Below are positions 26,427 through 35,849 of a DNA stretch of 40,333 nucleotides, piece by piece. Within the stretch, counting starts at the first letter, position 1. Each line of letters begins with the position of its first letter. The translations under genes were made by a program, and so were the position numbers. The notes under the pieces were generated by a model. It saw nothing but the letters and a program-made list of their open reading frames with translations. It was not told the DNA's origin and made no database searches. Source of the DNA: Nitrospirota bacterium (GTDB taxonomy: Bacteria; Nitrospirota; Thermodesulfovibrionia; UBA6902); contig PIVU01000013.1 in the NCBI GenBank assembly GCA_003354025.1, positions 1 through 40,333 on the forward strand, given 5' to 3'.

Positions 26427-26622
26427 CTGTTTTTACAGTACTATTATCAATTTTGTAATATTTTGAAGAAAAATGCAACTATTTTTTCATATCACCCATA
26501 TATGCTAATCACTCTAACCATTTGATTTATTTAACTTTAGATTGAATTATTAATGGACCAGAAAATAATTTCCAACAGGTGAGGACAGAACTTCTGCAAT
26601 GCTGCCTCATGGCAGATCATAA

Positions 26623-27183
26623 CTACTGTTTTTTGTGGAATTTGTTTTGCGCTGAAACAACACCGTGGGTCAGGATTACTGAAACAGCATCAGCAGCTAT
26701 TTCAATTGCCTCATCAATGACAGGCCTTTCCTGTTTACTGAAATTTTTAAGGACGTATTGTTCAGTTGCCCCTCTTTTAGGGCGACCGATTCCGATTTTC
26801 AAACGGTTAAAATCTTTTGAATTGAGAAAATCAATAATTGACTGGATTCCGTTATGACCTCCCGATGACCCGGTCTTGCGTACCCGGATTACACCAGGCT
26901 CCAGGTCAAGATCATCATGGATAACGAGGATACCTTCTACTTCTTCATGCTTCCATAAAACATCCCTGACAGCGATGCCGCTTCTATTCATATAAGTAAG
27001 GGGCTTCATGAGGACCACTTTCTGCTCCTCAATAAAGCCCCTTCCAAAAACATAATCAGGTTTTTTCTGTTTTAGCGAAATAGACAGTCTTGCTGCCAGT
27101 GTATCGATGACCATGAAACCGATATTGTGTCTCGTTTTCTCATATTCATCACCAGGATTACCCAGACCAGCCACAAGCCACAT
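26623..27183 (-). CDS. pth: Peptidyl-tRNA hydrolase
   Basis: 186 residues, normal length. Frees tRNA from stalled peptidyl-tRNA. Visible signatures: GLGNPGDEYEKTRHNIGF with the catalytic His, KPLTYMNRSG, HDDLDLEPG and GGHNGI. It starts 6 bases after the rplY stop with the ribosome site inside the end of that gene. It is the last gene of the prs-rplY-pth run. A short CTGCC/GGCAG hairpin follows the stop without a T-run. Confidence 0.97.
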   Translation of the reverse strand: MWLVAGLGNPGDEYEKTRHNIGFMVIDTLAARLSISLKQKKPDYVFGRGFIEEQKVVLMKPLTYMNRSGIAVRDVLWKHEEVEGILVIHDDLDLEPGVIRVRKTGSSGGHNGIQSIIDFLNSKDFNRLKIGIGRPKRGATEQYVLKNFSKQERPVIDEAIEIAADAVSVILTHGVVSAQNKFHKKQ

Positions 27184-27189
27184 ATTATT

Positions 27190-27855
27190 CTATTTCTCTT
27201 CCTTACCTTCCTCTTCTTCCTTACCTTTGCCCTTAACGAGTTCCGGCTCGGCAGCTGCTTCCGCCTCTTCTTCAGCAGGAGCCTCTTCAATAACTGGAGC
27301 AGTTACAGTAAGAATAACCTCGGAAGGATCGGACACTATCCTTACTCCCTCCATTTCTGAAAGGTCGCTGACATGGTAAGACTGTCCTATCTGAATTGAC
27401 GATGCATCAACTTCAATTTTTTCCGGTATCTGCGTGGGAAGACACTCAACTTCAATTTCTCTCAGGCGGCGCTGCATGATACCACCCATTTTTATTCCGA
27501 TCGGCTTTATCGCAATTTCAAGCGCCACTGAAACACTAATTAACTTGTCAAGCGGCACCTGCATAAAGTCAACATGCAGAATGTCTTCACTGACCGGGTC
27601 CCTTTGGAAATCCTTTATCAGGACAGGATGATCAGAAGTCTTGCCACCCTCACCATTGAGCTGAATCGTAATAAGAGAGTGCTCTCCAACTCCTGAATAT
27701 ATGAGCTTTGTCATTTCTTTCAGGTTCATTTTAACAGGAGTAGAATTCCCGTCAGAATATACTATCGCTGGCAGCAACCCCTCTCTTCTAAGGCTCCTTG
27801 CACTGCCCTTGCCACTTTCCGGCCTTTGATCGGCTTTAACAATTATTTTTTCCAT
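27190..27855 (-). CDS. rplY: 50S ribosomal protein L25/general stress protein Ctc
   Basis: 221 residues from the ATG at 27855 (MEKIIVKADQR), with GGAGG and a further AAGGAAA before it; an upstream start at 27891 would add twelve residues not typical of the family. N-terminal L25 part binds 5S rRNA; the C-terminal TL5/Ctc beta domain (ISVSVALEI onwards) is followed by an acidic, Ala/Glu/Lys-rich tail of about 35 residues. Long L25 is common outside the Gammaproteobacteria. It sits between prs and pth, the usual order. Confidence 0.96.
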   Translation of the reverse strand: MEKIIVKADQRPESGKGSARSLRREGLLPAIVYSDGNSTPVKMNLKEMTKLIYSGVGEHSLITIQLNGEGGKTSDHPVLIKDFQRDPVSEDILHVDFMQVPLDKLISVSVALEIAIKPIGIKMGGIMQRRLREIEVECLPTQIPEKIEVDASSIQIGQSYHVSDLSEMEGVRIVSDPSEVILTVTAPVIEEAPAEEEAEAAAEPELVKGKGKEEEEGKEEK

Positions 27856-27915
27856 TTTCCTTTTTCCTCCATAATCTATAAACACAGACATGCTGCGTCA
27901 TTTATAATTTTAACT

Positions 27916-28857
27916 CTATATAAAAAGTGAGCTTACAGATGTCTCTTCATGAATCCTCTTTATAGCCTCTCCTAAAAGCGACGCAACTGAAAGCACAGTA
28001 AGCTTCTTGCATTTTTTCTGCTTTTCATCCATTGGTATTGTATTAGTAACAATAACATCTTCCAGTACTGAATCATTAATTCTATCTAATGCAGGCCCGG
28101 AAAGTACAGCATGCGCACAGGCTGCTACAACACGCTTTGCACCGTTTTCCTTCAGAGCGGCCGCAGCATGAGTAATAGTTCCGGCTGTATCAATCATATC
28201 ATCAAAAAGGATAGCATTCTTCCCTGAAACATCACCTATAACATGCATTACTTCTGACACATTTGCTTTTTCCCGCCGTTTATCAATAATGGCCAGCGAC
28301 GCATCGACTCTTTTTGCAAAAGCCCTTGCCCTTTCAACACCGCCTGCATCAGGGGAAACGATTACAAGATCATTGAGATATTCTTTTTTCACATACTCTA
28401 CATGAACTGGAGCAGCATAGAGATGATCAACTGGAATATCAAAGAACCCCTGAATCTGACCTGCGTGCAAATCTATTGTTAGGACCCTGTCTATCCCGGT
28501 CACACTTAGCAGGTCCGCAACAAGTCTTGCTGTAATCGGGACCCTGGGCTGTGCTTTTCTGTCCTGACGGGCATAACCGTAATAGGGGATAACTGCAGTA
28601 ATTCTTCCAGCCGACGCCCTTCTTGCGGCATCGACCATTAAAAGCAGCTCCATGAGGTTATTATTAACAGGTGTGCAGGTAGACTGCAAAACAAAAACAT
28701 CGGAGCCACGGATGTTCTCGTTAATCTGAACGGTTATTTCACCATCACTGAATGTAGAGACCGTTGCATCTCCTACCTGTATGCTTAAATAATCAGCAAT
28801 TTCTTTCGCCAACTTCCTGTTTGAATTGCCTGTGAATAACTGAATACCTTCTGGCAT
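27916..28857 (-). CDS. prs: Ribose-phosphate pyrophosphokinase
   Basis: 313 residues, class I length. Makes PRPP from ribose 5-phosphate and ATP for nucleotides, His and Trp. Seen: [53 protein letters not shown] and the PRPP-binding loop [16 protein letters not shown] lies close before the ATG. It is first in the prs-rplY-pth unit. Confidence 0.98.
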   Translation of the reverse strand: MPEGIQLFTGNSNRKLAKEIADYLSIQVGDATVSTFSDGEITVQINENIRGSDVFVLQSTCTPVNNNLMELLLMVDAARRASAGRITAVIPYYGYARQDRKAQPRVPITARLVADLLSVTGIDRVLTIDLHAGQIQGFFDIPVDHLYAAPVHVEYVKKEYLNDLVIVSPDAGGVERARAFAKRVDASLAIIDKRREKANVSEVMHVIGDVSGKNAILFDDMIDTAGTITHAAAALKENGAKRVVAACAHAVLSGPALDRINDSVLEDVIVTNTIPMDEKQKKCKKLTVLSVASLLGEAIKRIHEETSVSSLFI

Positions 28858-28891
28858 TGCTCCTCCTGTACTGATATATTATTGGATATAG

Positions 28892-28920
28892 ATTATCAGT
28901 TATTAGAAATCTGTCTACAA
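28892..28920 (-). promoter_or_regulatory. Sigma-70-like promoter for prs
   Basis: On the minus strand, TTGTAG and GATAAT are separated by exactly 17 bases; the -10 ends 34 bases before the prs ATG. The -10 matches the consensus at five of six places and the -35 at three or four. It lies between the tRNA gene and prs, so it would serve prs-rplY-pth. Confidence 0.45.
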
Positions 28921-28988
28921 CAATAAACTAATGGATTCAAATAACCAATCATTTATAGCCAGCAACCATGTTTCATTCAAAGCAACAG

Positions 28989-29063
28989 TGGCTGGGGCGG
29001 GAGGATTTGAACCCCCGAATGCATGGACCAAAACCATGTGACTTACCGCTTGTCGACGCCCCA
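28989..29063 (-). tRNA. tRNA-Gln (anticodon UUG)
   Basis: 75 bases including an encoded CCA. The 5' acceptor strand TGGGGCG pairs with CGCCCCA, followed by the discriminator G and CCA. The anticodon stem is CATGG/CCATG around TTTTGGT, giving TTG, and the T arm is CGGGG-GTTCAAAT-CCTCCCG. It lies between ispE and prs on the same strand, a common order in Desulfobacterota and Nitrospirota. Confidence 0.96.
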
Positions 29064-29145
29064 TCAAACCAATTAAGTTCAGAGTAACGAGTTAAGAGTC
29101 AAGTCAACATCTTTCATGCAATTGCCAAACTTTTAACTCCTGACC

Positions 29146-30036
29146 CTAATCTATGGACGTCTCAACCACTGAAGTCCAGTATTCCTCAAATTTCAGAGAT
29201 GCCTTCTCTGCATCTCTGCGTGTATTAAAAACCCCGAAAACTGTTGACCCGCTTCCACTCATCAGGGAAAATTCTGCTCCATGGCCGGTGAGTTCATCCT
29301 TAATCTCAGCAATTGCAGGAAAGTTATTTGTGACTATAGATTCGAGATCATTTAGCTCAAACCCGTTCAAACCATTGAGTTCCGCTTTCTCAAAAATGCG
29401 GATAAAATGCCTAATATTATTCACTTTCAACGCTTTTTTTGTCAACCAGGACGATTGTATATCCAGCTCATTTTCTCCATACAAAGAGCGATTCTCCGCA
29501 AAAGCTCCATATGCCCAGGCAGTTGAAACTCCAAATAACGGCTTAACTAACAGAATATTAACTGTTTTTTCCGCATGGCATGACTCCAGCTTTTCCCCCC
29601 TGCCATGCACATAGGATATCGGCCCTCTAAGAAAAAATGGCACGTCAGAGCCGATACGCTCTGCAATTCCGCAGAGACGTTCTATTGAAAGGCCAAGGGA
29701 CCATAAAGAATTCAGCCCCATAAGAACTGCTGCGGCATCACTGCTACCCCCGCCAAGTCCGGCCCCCATGGGGATTTCTTTCTTCAGCCTGATTACGGCT
29801 CCTTTGTCAACCTGAACACTGTCCATAAGTAATGTGGCAGCTTTATATATCAGGTTCTCTTTAACAGGAATATCAGCATCAGTTTCAATCAACAGGTCCT
29901 TTGACAGCTCAAAGGAAATTTCATCATGCAGGGAGACTTTCTGCATTAGGCTCTGTATTTCATGGAACCCGTCTTCACGACGCCTGAGTACTTTTAAAAA
30001 CCAGTTGATTTTTGCAGGAGCTTTAATGGTGAGCAT
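29146..30036 (-). CDS. ispE: 4-diphosphocytidyl-2-C-methyl-D-erythritol kinase
   Basis: 296 residues. GHMP kinase of the MEP isoprenoid route. Seen: the opening IKAPAKINWFLKV, the ATP loop PMGAGLGGGSSDAAA and the C-terminal SLMSGSGSTVFGVF. It follows the TPR lipoprotein gene by 21 bases and precedes the tRNA-Gln gene. No good ribosome site is seen before the ATG, so it may depend on translation of the gene upstream. Confidence 0.96.
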   Translation of the reverse strand: MLTIKAPAKINWFLKVLRRREDGFHEIQSLMQKVSLHDEISFELSKDLLIETDADIPVKENLIYKAATLLMDSVQVDKGAVIRLKKEIPMGAGLGGGSSDAAAVLMGLNSLWSLGLSIERLCGIAERIGSDVPFFLRGPISYVHGRGEKLESCHAEKTVNILLVKPLFGVSTAWAYGAFAENRSLYGENELDIQSSWLTKKALKVNNIRHFIRIFEKAELNGLNGFELNDLESIVTNNFPAIAEIKDELTGHGAEFSLMSGSGSTVFGVFNTRRDAEKASLKFEEYWTSVVETSID

Positions 30037-30057
30037 ATTTGAGGGGTTAACTACTTA

Positions 30058-31647
30058 CTAATTCTTCAGGTTTTCAATCTTTTTCTCGACTCTTTCCTTC
30101 AGTCCTTCGTGCTTTTCATGGAATTCAAGCGCTCTCTTCCAGGCGTCCGCCGCATCTTCCATCTTGTTCAGTTTAAAATACACATCTCCAAGGTGTTCAA
30201 ATATCAACGGATCTTCCTTTTCAATGTCCGAGGCCATTTTAATTTCCGTCAATGCCTCATTATACATTTCCTTTTTATAGTACACCCACCCAAGGCTGTC
30301 TCTTATATATCCTCGGTCAGGCTCCAGTTCAACAGCCTTTTTAATTAAATCCAGTGCATCATCCAGATTAATTCCCCTGTCCGCATATGAATACCCGAGA
30401 TAGTTAAGAGCTTCCACGTGTTCAGGGTTTATCTCTATAGTCTTTTTGAGATATTCAACCATTTTATCAAACTGGCTCTTTTTCTCATATACAATCGCAA
30501 GATTAAAATTAATGCTGTCATCCTCCGGTGCAAAGGTCAGGGCCTCCTTAAATATATCTCCGGCCTTCTCATACTCTTTCATCTGCATATATAACTGTCC
30601 GAAATAAATAAAAACATCAGGGTTGTCCGGCATTAACTTGATCAGCTCTTCAAACTGCTCAATAGCTTCATCATACCGTTTTAATGAGACCAGGATCTTG
30701 CCAAGCATAGACCGAGCGTTAGCATTGTCCGGGTCAGACTCAATGACCTTCAGGAGTTCTTTTTCAGCTTTCTCGAACTGCTTATTATCCATATACATGT
30801 CTACAAGCATGCCGATAATTTTCAGATTGTCCGGTTCTATAACAGCAATTTCAGAAAGCTGATTAATTACTTCATCTATCATACCCTGCTTAAAATACAG
30901 GGCGGACAACCTTCTTCTCACCTCGGTGTTGTGGCTGTTTGCTTCTATGGATTTCTGATAACTTATAATTGCATTTTCGATGTCATTGTCCGCCTCATGG
31001 GCCAGACCAAGCAAATAAAATGCATCCCACAAGTCGGGGTTCAATTCTACAGCTTTTTGAAGATGCTCGATCGCCCCCTCATACTGTTTAAGCTCCATGT
31101 AAATTTTCCCAAGGTAATACCTGGCAACGGTGTCAACAGGATGTCGTTCAACTGTTTCCTCCATTATGGCGATTGCCTTATCAAGCCTGTTTTCAAGCTT
31201 GTAAATATAAGCAAGATGTATCCGGTTCTGCATGTTGTCAGGATCAGCCTTTATCAGCTTTTCATAAACTCCAATGGATTTCTGATACTCTTTTTTACCC
31301 GAATAAAGCTGTGCGAGAAGAGACAGGGCCGGCAAATGCATCGGTTCCTTTGAGATAACTTCCTCAGCCTGGGCTATCGCTTCATCGATTCTGTCAAGCC
31401 TCAAATAAACCTTGCTGAGTTCGGTCTTCAAATAGGCAGAGTCGGGGTCCTCAAGGAGGGCCAGTTTAAGGTGGTTTAATGACGACTCCCAGTCATGCCT
31501 CATCCCGGACTGCACTGAAAGAATGTACTGATAATCAGCCTCTTTGGAGGGCTCGGCTACATGGCGCAGTGTCTGTTTAGGGCCTGCACACGCGCTTAGA
31601 AGGATAAGTGATGTCATTAATATAGCAACTATTACTCTTGTTAACAT
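30058..31647 (-). CDS. TPR-repeat lipoprotein
   Basis: 529 residues. The N-terminus is a lipoprotein signal with LLSAC and the lipidated Cys at 20. The rest is a long run of 34-residue TPR helices, about thirteen by eye (recurrent patterns such as A-x-xYL-GK-Y-EL-KQYEGAIE and ALNYLGYSYADRG). It probably acts as a membrane-anchored scaffold; the sequence gives no particular partner. It lies directly upstream of ispE, as in many Desulfobacterota and Nitrospirota genomes. Confidence 0.92.
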   Translation of the reverse strand: MLTRVIVAILMTSLILLSACAGPKQTLRHVAEPSKEADYQYILSVQSGMRHDWESSLNHLKLALLEDPDSAYLKTELSKVYLRLDRIDEAIAQAEEVISKEPMHLPALSLLAQLYSGKKEYQKSIGVYEKLIKADPDNMQNRIHLAYIYKLENRLDKAIAIMEETVERHPVDTVARYYLGKIYMELKQYEGAIEHLQKAVELNPDLWDAFYLLGLAHEADNDIENAIISYQKSIEANSHNTEVRRRLSALYFKQGMIDEVINQLSEIAVIEPDNLKIIGMLVDMYMDNKQFEKAEKELLKVIESDPDNANARSMLGKILVSLKRYDEAIEQFEELIKLMPDNPDVFIYFGQLYMQMKEYEKAGDIFKEALTFAPEDDSINFNLAIVYEKKSQFDKMVEYLKKTIEINPEHVEALNYLGYSYADRGINLDDALDLIKKAVELEPDRGYIRDSLGWVYYKKEMYNEALTEIKMASDIEKEDPLIFEHLGDVYFKLNKMEDAADAWKRALEFHEKHEGLKERVEKKIENLKN

Positions 31648-31854
31648 GAAATTATTATGTCATAAAGCATAACTATTGACAATGTATCCGCCACCCTCTC
31701 TTCTTACCAATTGTAGAATTAACTACAGGCAAAATATCACTATATGTAACACCTCGCGGGCTATTATTATTTTTATCCTTCAGTTCATTACTATATAGTT
31801 GATAAATACAAACCTTAAATGCTAGTTTATTGGGATTAAATTTCAACAATAAAA

Positions 31855-32838
31855 ATGAAAGATTACTTAAAAAAATTCAGCAGCACCGGTATCCTGGTTA
31901 TAGGCGACCTTATGGTTGACCAGTATATTTGGGGTAAAGTAAAGAGGATTTCCCCGGAAGCTCCTGTTCCCGTTGTGGAGGTAACTGACGAAAATTTACT
32001 TCTCGGCGGAGCCGCCAATGTAGCCAATAATGTTATTTCCCTCGGAGGCAAGGTTTTTATTGCAGGCACAATAGGCCAGGACGATCTTGGTAAGCTCCTT
32101 GTCAATAAATTCACTGAGAAAGGTTATAACACTGAAGGAATTATTATTGACAGCAACAGGCCTACGACAGTTAAAACCAGGGTAATCGCACACAGCCAGC
32201 AAATAGTACGTTTCGACAGGGAGATAAAATCGGACATAAGTAAATCAACGATATCTCACATTGCCGAATATGTTAAATCGTGCCTTCCTCACATTCAGGG
32301 CATCATTATATCAGACTACTCCAAGGGGTTAATCACTAAGAAACTCGTCAAGACAATCGTTGAAATTGCAGGTCCGAAAAAGTTTATTGCCGTTGATCCG
32401 AAGACAGGCCACTTTGGTTATTACAAAGGTGTAAGCCTCATTACGCCTAATGTTAATGAAGCGTCTTCAGGTTCCGGAATTGAAATAGTTGATGAAAAAA
32501 CTCTGATTGCTGCAGGTAAATCGCTATTAAAGAAACTGCAGTGCAAAGCAGTAATCATAACCAGAGGTGATGAGGGGATGTCTCTTTTCGAGAAGAACGG
32601 AGCAATAACTCATATCCCCACATGTGCCAGAGAAGTTTACGATGTGACCGGCGCAGGAGATACAGTTATCGCAACATTGACTCTCAGCCGCGCTGCAGGG
32701 GCAAAATTATCAGATGCAGCAATAATCGCAAACCACGCCGCAGGTGCTGTTGTAGGAGAAGTGGGCACTTCCGTGGCTACGCAGAGATCAATAATTAACA
32801 GCATGAAAACATGCAAGCCTGAAGTAATAAAATCTTAA
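31855..32838 (+). CDS. rfaE1: D-glycero-beta-D-manno-heptose-7-phosphate kinase
   Basis: 327 residues; PfkB-family kinase that phosphorylates heptose 7-phosphate for ADP-heptose and LPS core. Seen: GDLMVDQYIWGKVKRISPEAPVPVVEV, LGGAANVANNV, TVKTRVIAHSQQIVRFD and the active-site DVTGAGDTVIATL. The nucleotidyltransferase half found in fused HldE is absent, so a separate gene is expected elsewhere. The next gene starts 14 bases downstream. The upstream 207 bases divergent from the TPR gene hold no gene; I saw no convincing promoter pair. Confidence 0.95.
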   Translation: MKDYLKKFSSTGILVIGDLMVDQYIWGKVKRISPEAPVPVVEVTDENLLLGGAANVANNVISLGGKVFIAGTIGQDDLGKLLVNKFTEKGYNTEGIIIDSNRPTTVKTRVIAHSQQIVRFDREIKSDISKSTISHIAEYVKSCLPHIQGIIISDYSKGLITKKLVKTIVEIAGPKKFIAVDPKTGHFGYYKGVSLITPNVNEASSGSGIEIVDEKTLIAAGKSLLKKLQCKAVIITRGDEGMSLFEKNGAITHIPTCAREVYDVTGAGDTVIATLTLSRAAGAKLSDAAIIANHAAGAVVGEVGTSVATQRSIINSMKTCKPEVIKS

Positions 32839-32852
32839 TATTGAGGTATAAC

Positions 32853-34040
32853 ATGCGACTTGCAGAAAGAACCAAATCAATTAAACCTTCCCCAACACTG
32901 GCAATGAACTCTAAAGCTAAAGCCCTCAAGGCAGCAGGCGAAGACATAACTAACTTCGGTGTAGGAGAACCAGACTTTGATACACCTGAAAACATAAAGG
33001 ACGCAGCAGTAAAGGCCCTTAAAGATGGCTTCACCAAGTACACAGCTGTAGGAGGCATTGATGAGCTGAAAGACGCCATTATCGGAAAGTTCAAGAAAGA
33101 CAATAACCTTGATTATGAAAGAGACGAAATCCTTGTATCCTGCGGGGCAAAACACAGCCTTTACAATATAGCGGAAGCTCTTTTCGGCCCCGGCGACGAA
33201 GTCATAATACCTGCTCCGTTCTGGGTATCCTATCCTGACCAAGTCCTTTTAAACGATGCCAAACCGGTTATCGTTTCAACAGATGAAAGCGACTCCTTTC
33301 AGATCGATCCTGACAGGTTAAAGGATGCATTATCAAGCAAGACAAAGGCATTAGTGCTAAACAGCCCTTCCAACCCGACCGGTCTGGCTTATGACAGAGC
33401 CACCCTTGAAAAAATCGCTGAGCTGGCCATAGAACATGACTTTTATATCATCTCTGACGAAATATATGAAAAACTGGTTTACGACGGTTTCGAACATGTC
33501 AGCATTGCTACGCTGGGTGAGGAGATAAAAAAGAGAACAATCGTGGTAAACGGTCTTTCCAAGTCACATTCAATGACAGGATGGAGAATAGGGTTTACCG
33601 CAGGACCAAAAGATATTACAAAGGCAATGACAAATATTCAGAGCCAGTCCACATCGAATCCAACATCATTTGCACAAAAAGCATCTGTTGAGGCCCTCAA
33701 TGGCCCGCAGGATTTTCTGCCGTTGATGATGGCTGAATTTGATAAGAGAAGAAAGTATATGGTTGGCCGTCTTAATGACATGGAAGGAATTTCATGCAAG
33801 ATGCCTGTAGGAGCTTTTTACGCTTTCCCGAACGTCTCTGCACTTTTCGGCAAAAGCTATAGCGGTACTGAAGTAAACAATTCTCTTGAAATGTCCACAT
33901 TCCTTCTTGAAAGCGCAAAAGTGGCAACTGTTCCGGGATCGGCTTTTGGAGATGACAAGTTTATCAGGCTCTCATATGCAACATCTATGGACAATATTGA
34001 AAAGGGCCTTGATAAATTCGAAGCGGCCCTTAAAGGGTGA
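32853..34040 (+). CDS. aspC: Aspartate/aromatic aminotransferase, class I
   Basis: 395 residues from the ATG at 32853, with TTGAGG about 6 bases upstream; a TTG at 32841 is also open. PLP enzyme of fold type I. Seen: FGVGEPDFDTPENI, SPSNPTG, SDEIYEKLVYDG and the Schiff-base region GLSKSHSMTGWRIGF. Length and motifs fit bacterial subgroup Ib aspartate transaminases. Exact amino-acid range is not readable. It follows rfaE1 closely on the same strand. Confidence 0.92.
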   Translation: MRLAERTKSIKPSPTLAMNSKAKALKAAGEDITNFGVGEPDFDTPENIKDAAVKALKDGFTKYTAVGGIDELKDAIIGKFKKDNNLDYERDEILVSCGAKHSLYNIAEALFGPGDEVIIPAPFWVSYPDQVLLNDAKPVIVSTDESDSFQIDPDRLKDALSSKTKALVLNSPSNPTGLAYDRATLEKIAELAIEHDFYIISDEIYEKLVYDGFEHVSIATLGEEIKKRTIVVNGLSKSHSMTGWRIGFTAGPKDITKAMTNIQSQSTSNPTSFAQKASVEALNGPQDFLPLMMAEFDKRRKYMVGRLNDMEGISCKMPVGAFYAFPNVSALFGKSYSGTEVNNSLEMSTFLLESAKVATVPGSAFGDDKFIRLSYATSMDNIEKGLDKFEAALKG

Positions 34041-34058
34041 CAGCACAATAACGTGCTG
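34041..34058 (+). other. Short perfect hairpin directly after the aminotransferase stop
   Basis: CAGCAC (34041-34046) and GTGCTG (34053-34058) pair around six bases, starting right after the TGA. No T-run follows, so it is not a classic terminator; it could protect the 3' end. Confidence 0.3.
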
Positions 34059-34094
34059 CACTGCCGGGAGCCTGAAATACGGAGCAGAAAATAG

Positions 34095-34126
34095 TATTAA
34101 TAGTAGGCAAATGCTATTAATATTTT
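34095..34126 (+). terminator. A+T-rich hairpin followed by TTTT
   Basis: TATTAATAG (34095-34103) and CTATTAATA (34114-34122) are perfect 9-bp arms around a 10-base loop, and TTTT follows. It lies between the aminotransferase and the DUF151 gene. The stem is weak because it is A+T-rich; an operator is the alternative reading. Confidence 0.4.
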
Positions 34127-34147
34127 GATATATTTCAATCTGTTGTC

Positions 34148-34178
34148 TTGACGTTTCAGATTCTTTCATTAATATATA
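34148..34178 (+). promoter_or_regulatory. Sigma-70-like promoter for the DUF151-recO pair
   Basis: TTGACG (34148-34153) is five of six to consensus. The best -10 is TATATA at 34173-34178 with a rather long 19-base spacer, or AATATA at 17 bases. It follows the hairpin and lies 74 bases before the next start. Confidence 0.4.
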
Positions 34179-34251
34179 GGTTATAGATAAAAACTGAATT
34201 ATAAGGTATCATAGAAAATTATATCAATTCATTGATAAAGGAGTTATTAGC

Positions 34252-34707
34252 TTGGTAAAACAGATGAAAATTGAAGGGTTGCTGTTCGATCCCCGAAGTA
34301 ATATGTATATCCTGCTTCTGAAGGAAATCAACGGCAATAACACCCTTCCGATCTGGATCGGCAAACCCGAAGCTGACTCCATCGCCCTTGCGCTCGGCAA
34401 AATAGTAACTCCCCGTCCCCTGACCCATGACCTTATCAAGAATGTGGTCGACGGCATAAAAATGAAGGTAACAAAAATCGTCATTACGGAAATAGTAGAC
34501 AACACATACTATGCCGGAATATATATAGACAAGGGAGACGGCAATGAAATCCCCATTGACTCAAGACCGAGCGATGCAATAGCCGTAGCTATAAGAATCA
34601 ATGCCCCAATTTTTGTTGATGAAAGTGTAATAGAGCACAAAAATAATGACGAACTCGAAGACTGGCTGAAAAAACTGAAGCCTGAAGACTTCGGGAATAT
34701 AATGTAA
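34252..34707 (+). CDS. DUF151 bifunctional nuclease-domain protein
   Basis: 151 residues, a single DUF151/BFN domain. Seen: the strand-rich opening with GLLFDPRSNMYILLLKE, PIWIGKPEADSIALAL, RPLTHDLIKNV, and DSRPSDAIAVAIRINAPIFVDE. The family has reported RNase/DNase activity in plants and is widely conserved but poorly understood in bacteria. The TTG at 34252 is preferred because AAGGAG lies about 8 bases upstream; the first ATG (34264) would be 20 bases away from it. recO starts 17 bases after its stop. Confidence 0.88.
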   Translation: MVKQMKIEGLLFDPRSNMYILLLKEINGNNTLPIWIGKPEADSIALALGKIVTPRPLTHDLIKNVVDGIKMKVTKIVITEIVDNTYYAGIYIDKGDGNEIPIDSRPSDAIAVAIRINAPIFVDESVIEHKNNDELEDWLKKLKPEDFGNIM

Positions 34708-34724
34708 CCAGCCCAAAACCGGAA

Positions 34725-35477
34725 TTGCTGACCAGAACCGAAGGAATAGTCCTAAAGACCAAAAAATACGGCGAAGCAGATCTCATCGTAACCTACCTCA
34801 CACCTGACAAAGGCATCATTGCGGCCTTTGCTAAAAGTCCCAGAAAAACCAAAAGCAAATTCGGCAGCAGTCTTGAGCCTCTTACACATTCTAAAATATC
34901 CCTGATGGGCAAGGAACAGTCCCTGGCAAGAATCACCCAGTCCGACATCATCACACCCTTCAATCAAATACGGGAAAATTATAGTGATTTCGTCAACGTT
35001 TCAAAGCTTGTAGAAATACTGATGTCCCTGACTCCCGAGAATACACCTAACCGGAAACTGTTCGCCTTCATGCTCAGTATTCTTCAGTTCATAAAAACAG
35101 CAGGACAGGAGCAGAAAGATCCGCTGCATATTATCTGCCGTATTCGGCTGCTTGCTTTAATAGGATATGCGCCCAGACTAAGCGGTTGCGGGAGGTGCGG
35201 CGGCAGCACTCTTGATTTTTATCCCGACGCCGGAACAACACTTTGCCGCAAATGTGCCGTGACGCCAGGACATGAAGGCAGCCCTTTTATGAGGATAAAC
35301 AACAAGGCAATCCATTTTTACGCTCACAGTATAGAGTGGCCAATAAACATCTCAAACCGCCTTAAACCGGGTGCTGACACAATCTCGGAGCTTGCAGGTC
35401 TGCTTGATAAGCACCTGGGCTATCTGCTTTCCAAAAAACTCCATTCATCGAAATTCCCTGCAGGATCCAGCCGCTAA
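34725..35477 (+). CDS. recO: DNA repair protein RecO
   Basis: 250 residues, normal length. Helps load RecA with RecR in recombination repair. Seen: N-terminal OB-fold with TEGIVLKTKKYGEADLIVTYLT, and a zinc-type pair CGRC and CRKC in the C-terminal half. The start is TTG; no ATG is placed to keep the conserved opening. It follows the DUF151 gene closely and likely shares its promoter. Confidence 0.92.
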   Translation: MLTRTEGIVLKTKKYGEADLIVTYLTPDKGIIAAFAKSPRKTKSKFGSSLEPLTHSKISLMGKEQSLARITQSDIITPFNQIRENYSDFVNVSKLVEILMSLTPENTPNRKLFAFMLSILQFIKTAGQEQKDPLHIICRIRLLALIGYAPRLSGCGRCGGSTLDFYPDAGTTLCRKCAVTPGHEGSPFMRINNKAIHFYAHSIEWPINISNRLKPGADTISELAGLLDKHLGYLLSKKLHSSKFPAGSSR

Positions 35478-35567
35478 CATTAATCAAACTGCCTTGCAAC
35501 TATTCCCACTGGACAGGTATCGTTTCCCAATGTCAGGCGTGGTTATATTAGGATAGAAATGCCGCTC

Positions 35568-35849
35568 TTACCTGACTTCAAACCATGGGTGCACGCTTGG
35601 GCCATTCGGGTGCCCTTGAGCAGGATAGAGCTTATCCTCTTTCATCCGATACCATGGACTGTTACCGGACCCCTCAGGATTACCGTAGTCAGGAAAAACT
35701 TTGGCCCCCAGTATTTTAAACCAGGGCGCACTGTTCATTTTCTGAGGATGCCCGTATGCAGGATACAGCCTTTTACCCTGAATCCTGAACCACGGCGATT
35801 TACTTCTTCCATCGGGATTTGCGTATGATGGATATATTTTTGTGCCCAT
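35568..35849 (-). CDS. Small protein of four tandem 23-residue repeats
   Basis: 93 residues from the ATG at 35849, with AGGA six bases upstream. I do not recognise a named family. The whole protein is four copies of one unit: Pro at 7, 30, 53, 76 and Trp at 20, 43, 66, 89, each exactly 23 apart. The unit reads roughly K-x-[YF]-P-x-[YQ]-[GA]-[NH]-P-x(6)-[PW-containing]-P-W-[FY]-x-[IVM]. Four equal units rich in Tyr, Trp, Pro and Gly suggest a small closed beta structure or a solenoid, perhaps a binding module. No signal peptide or membrane segment. It is convergent with recO and has no clear operon partner. Confidence 0.8.
   Translation of the reverse strand: MGTKIYPSYANPDGRSKSPWFRIQGKRLYPAYGHPQKMNSAPWFKILGAKVFPDYGNPEGSGNSPWYRMKEDKLYPAQGHPNGPSVHPWFEVR

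Noticed and set aside
26602-26615. CTGCC-TCAT-GGCAG hairpin after pth as a terminator
   Set aside because: The stem is only 5 bp and no T-run follows on the minus strand.
28989-29063. tRNA-Gln as an attachment site for a mobile element
   Set aside because: No integrase and no direct repeat of the tRNA 3' end was seen; the cluster edge is more than 2 kb away across conserved genes.
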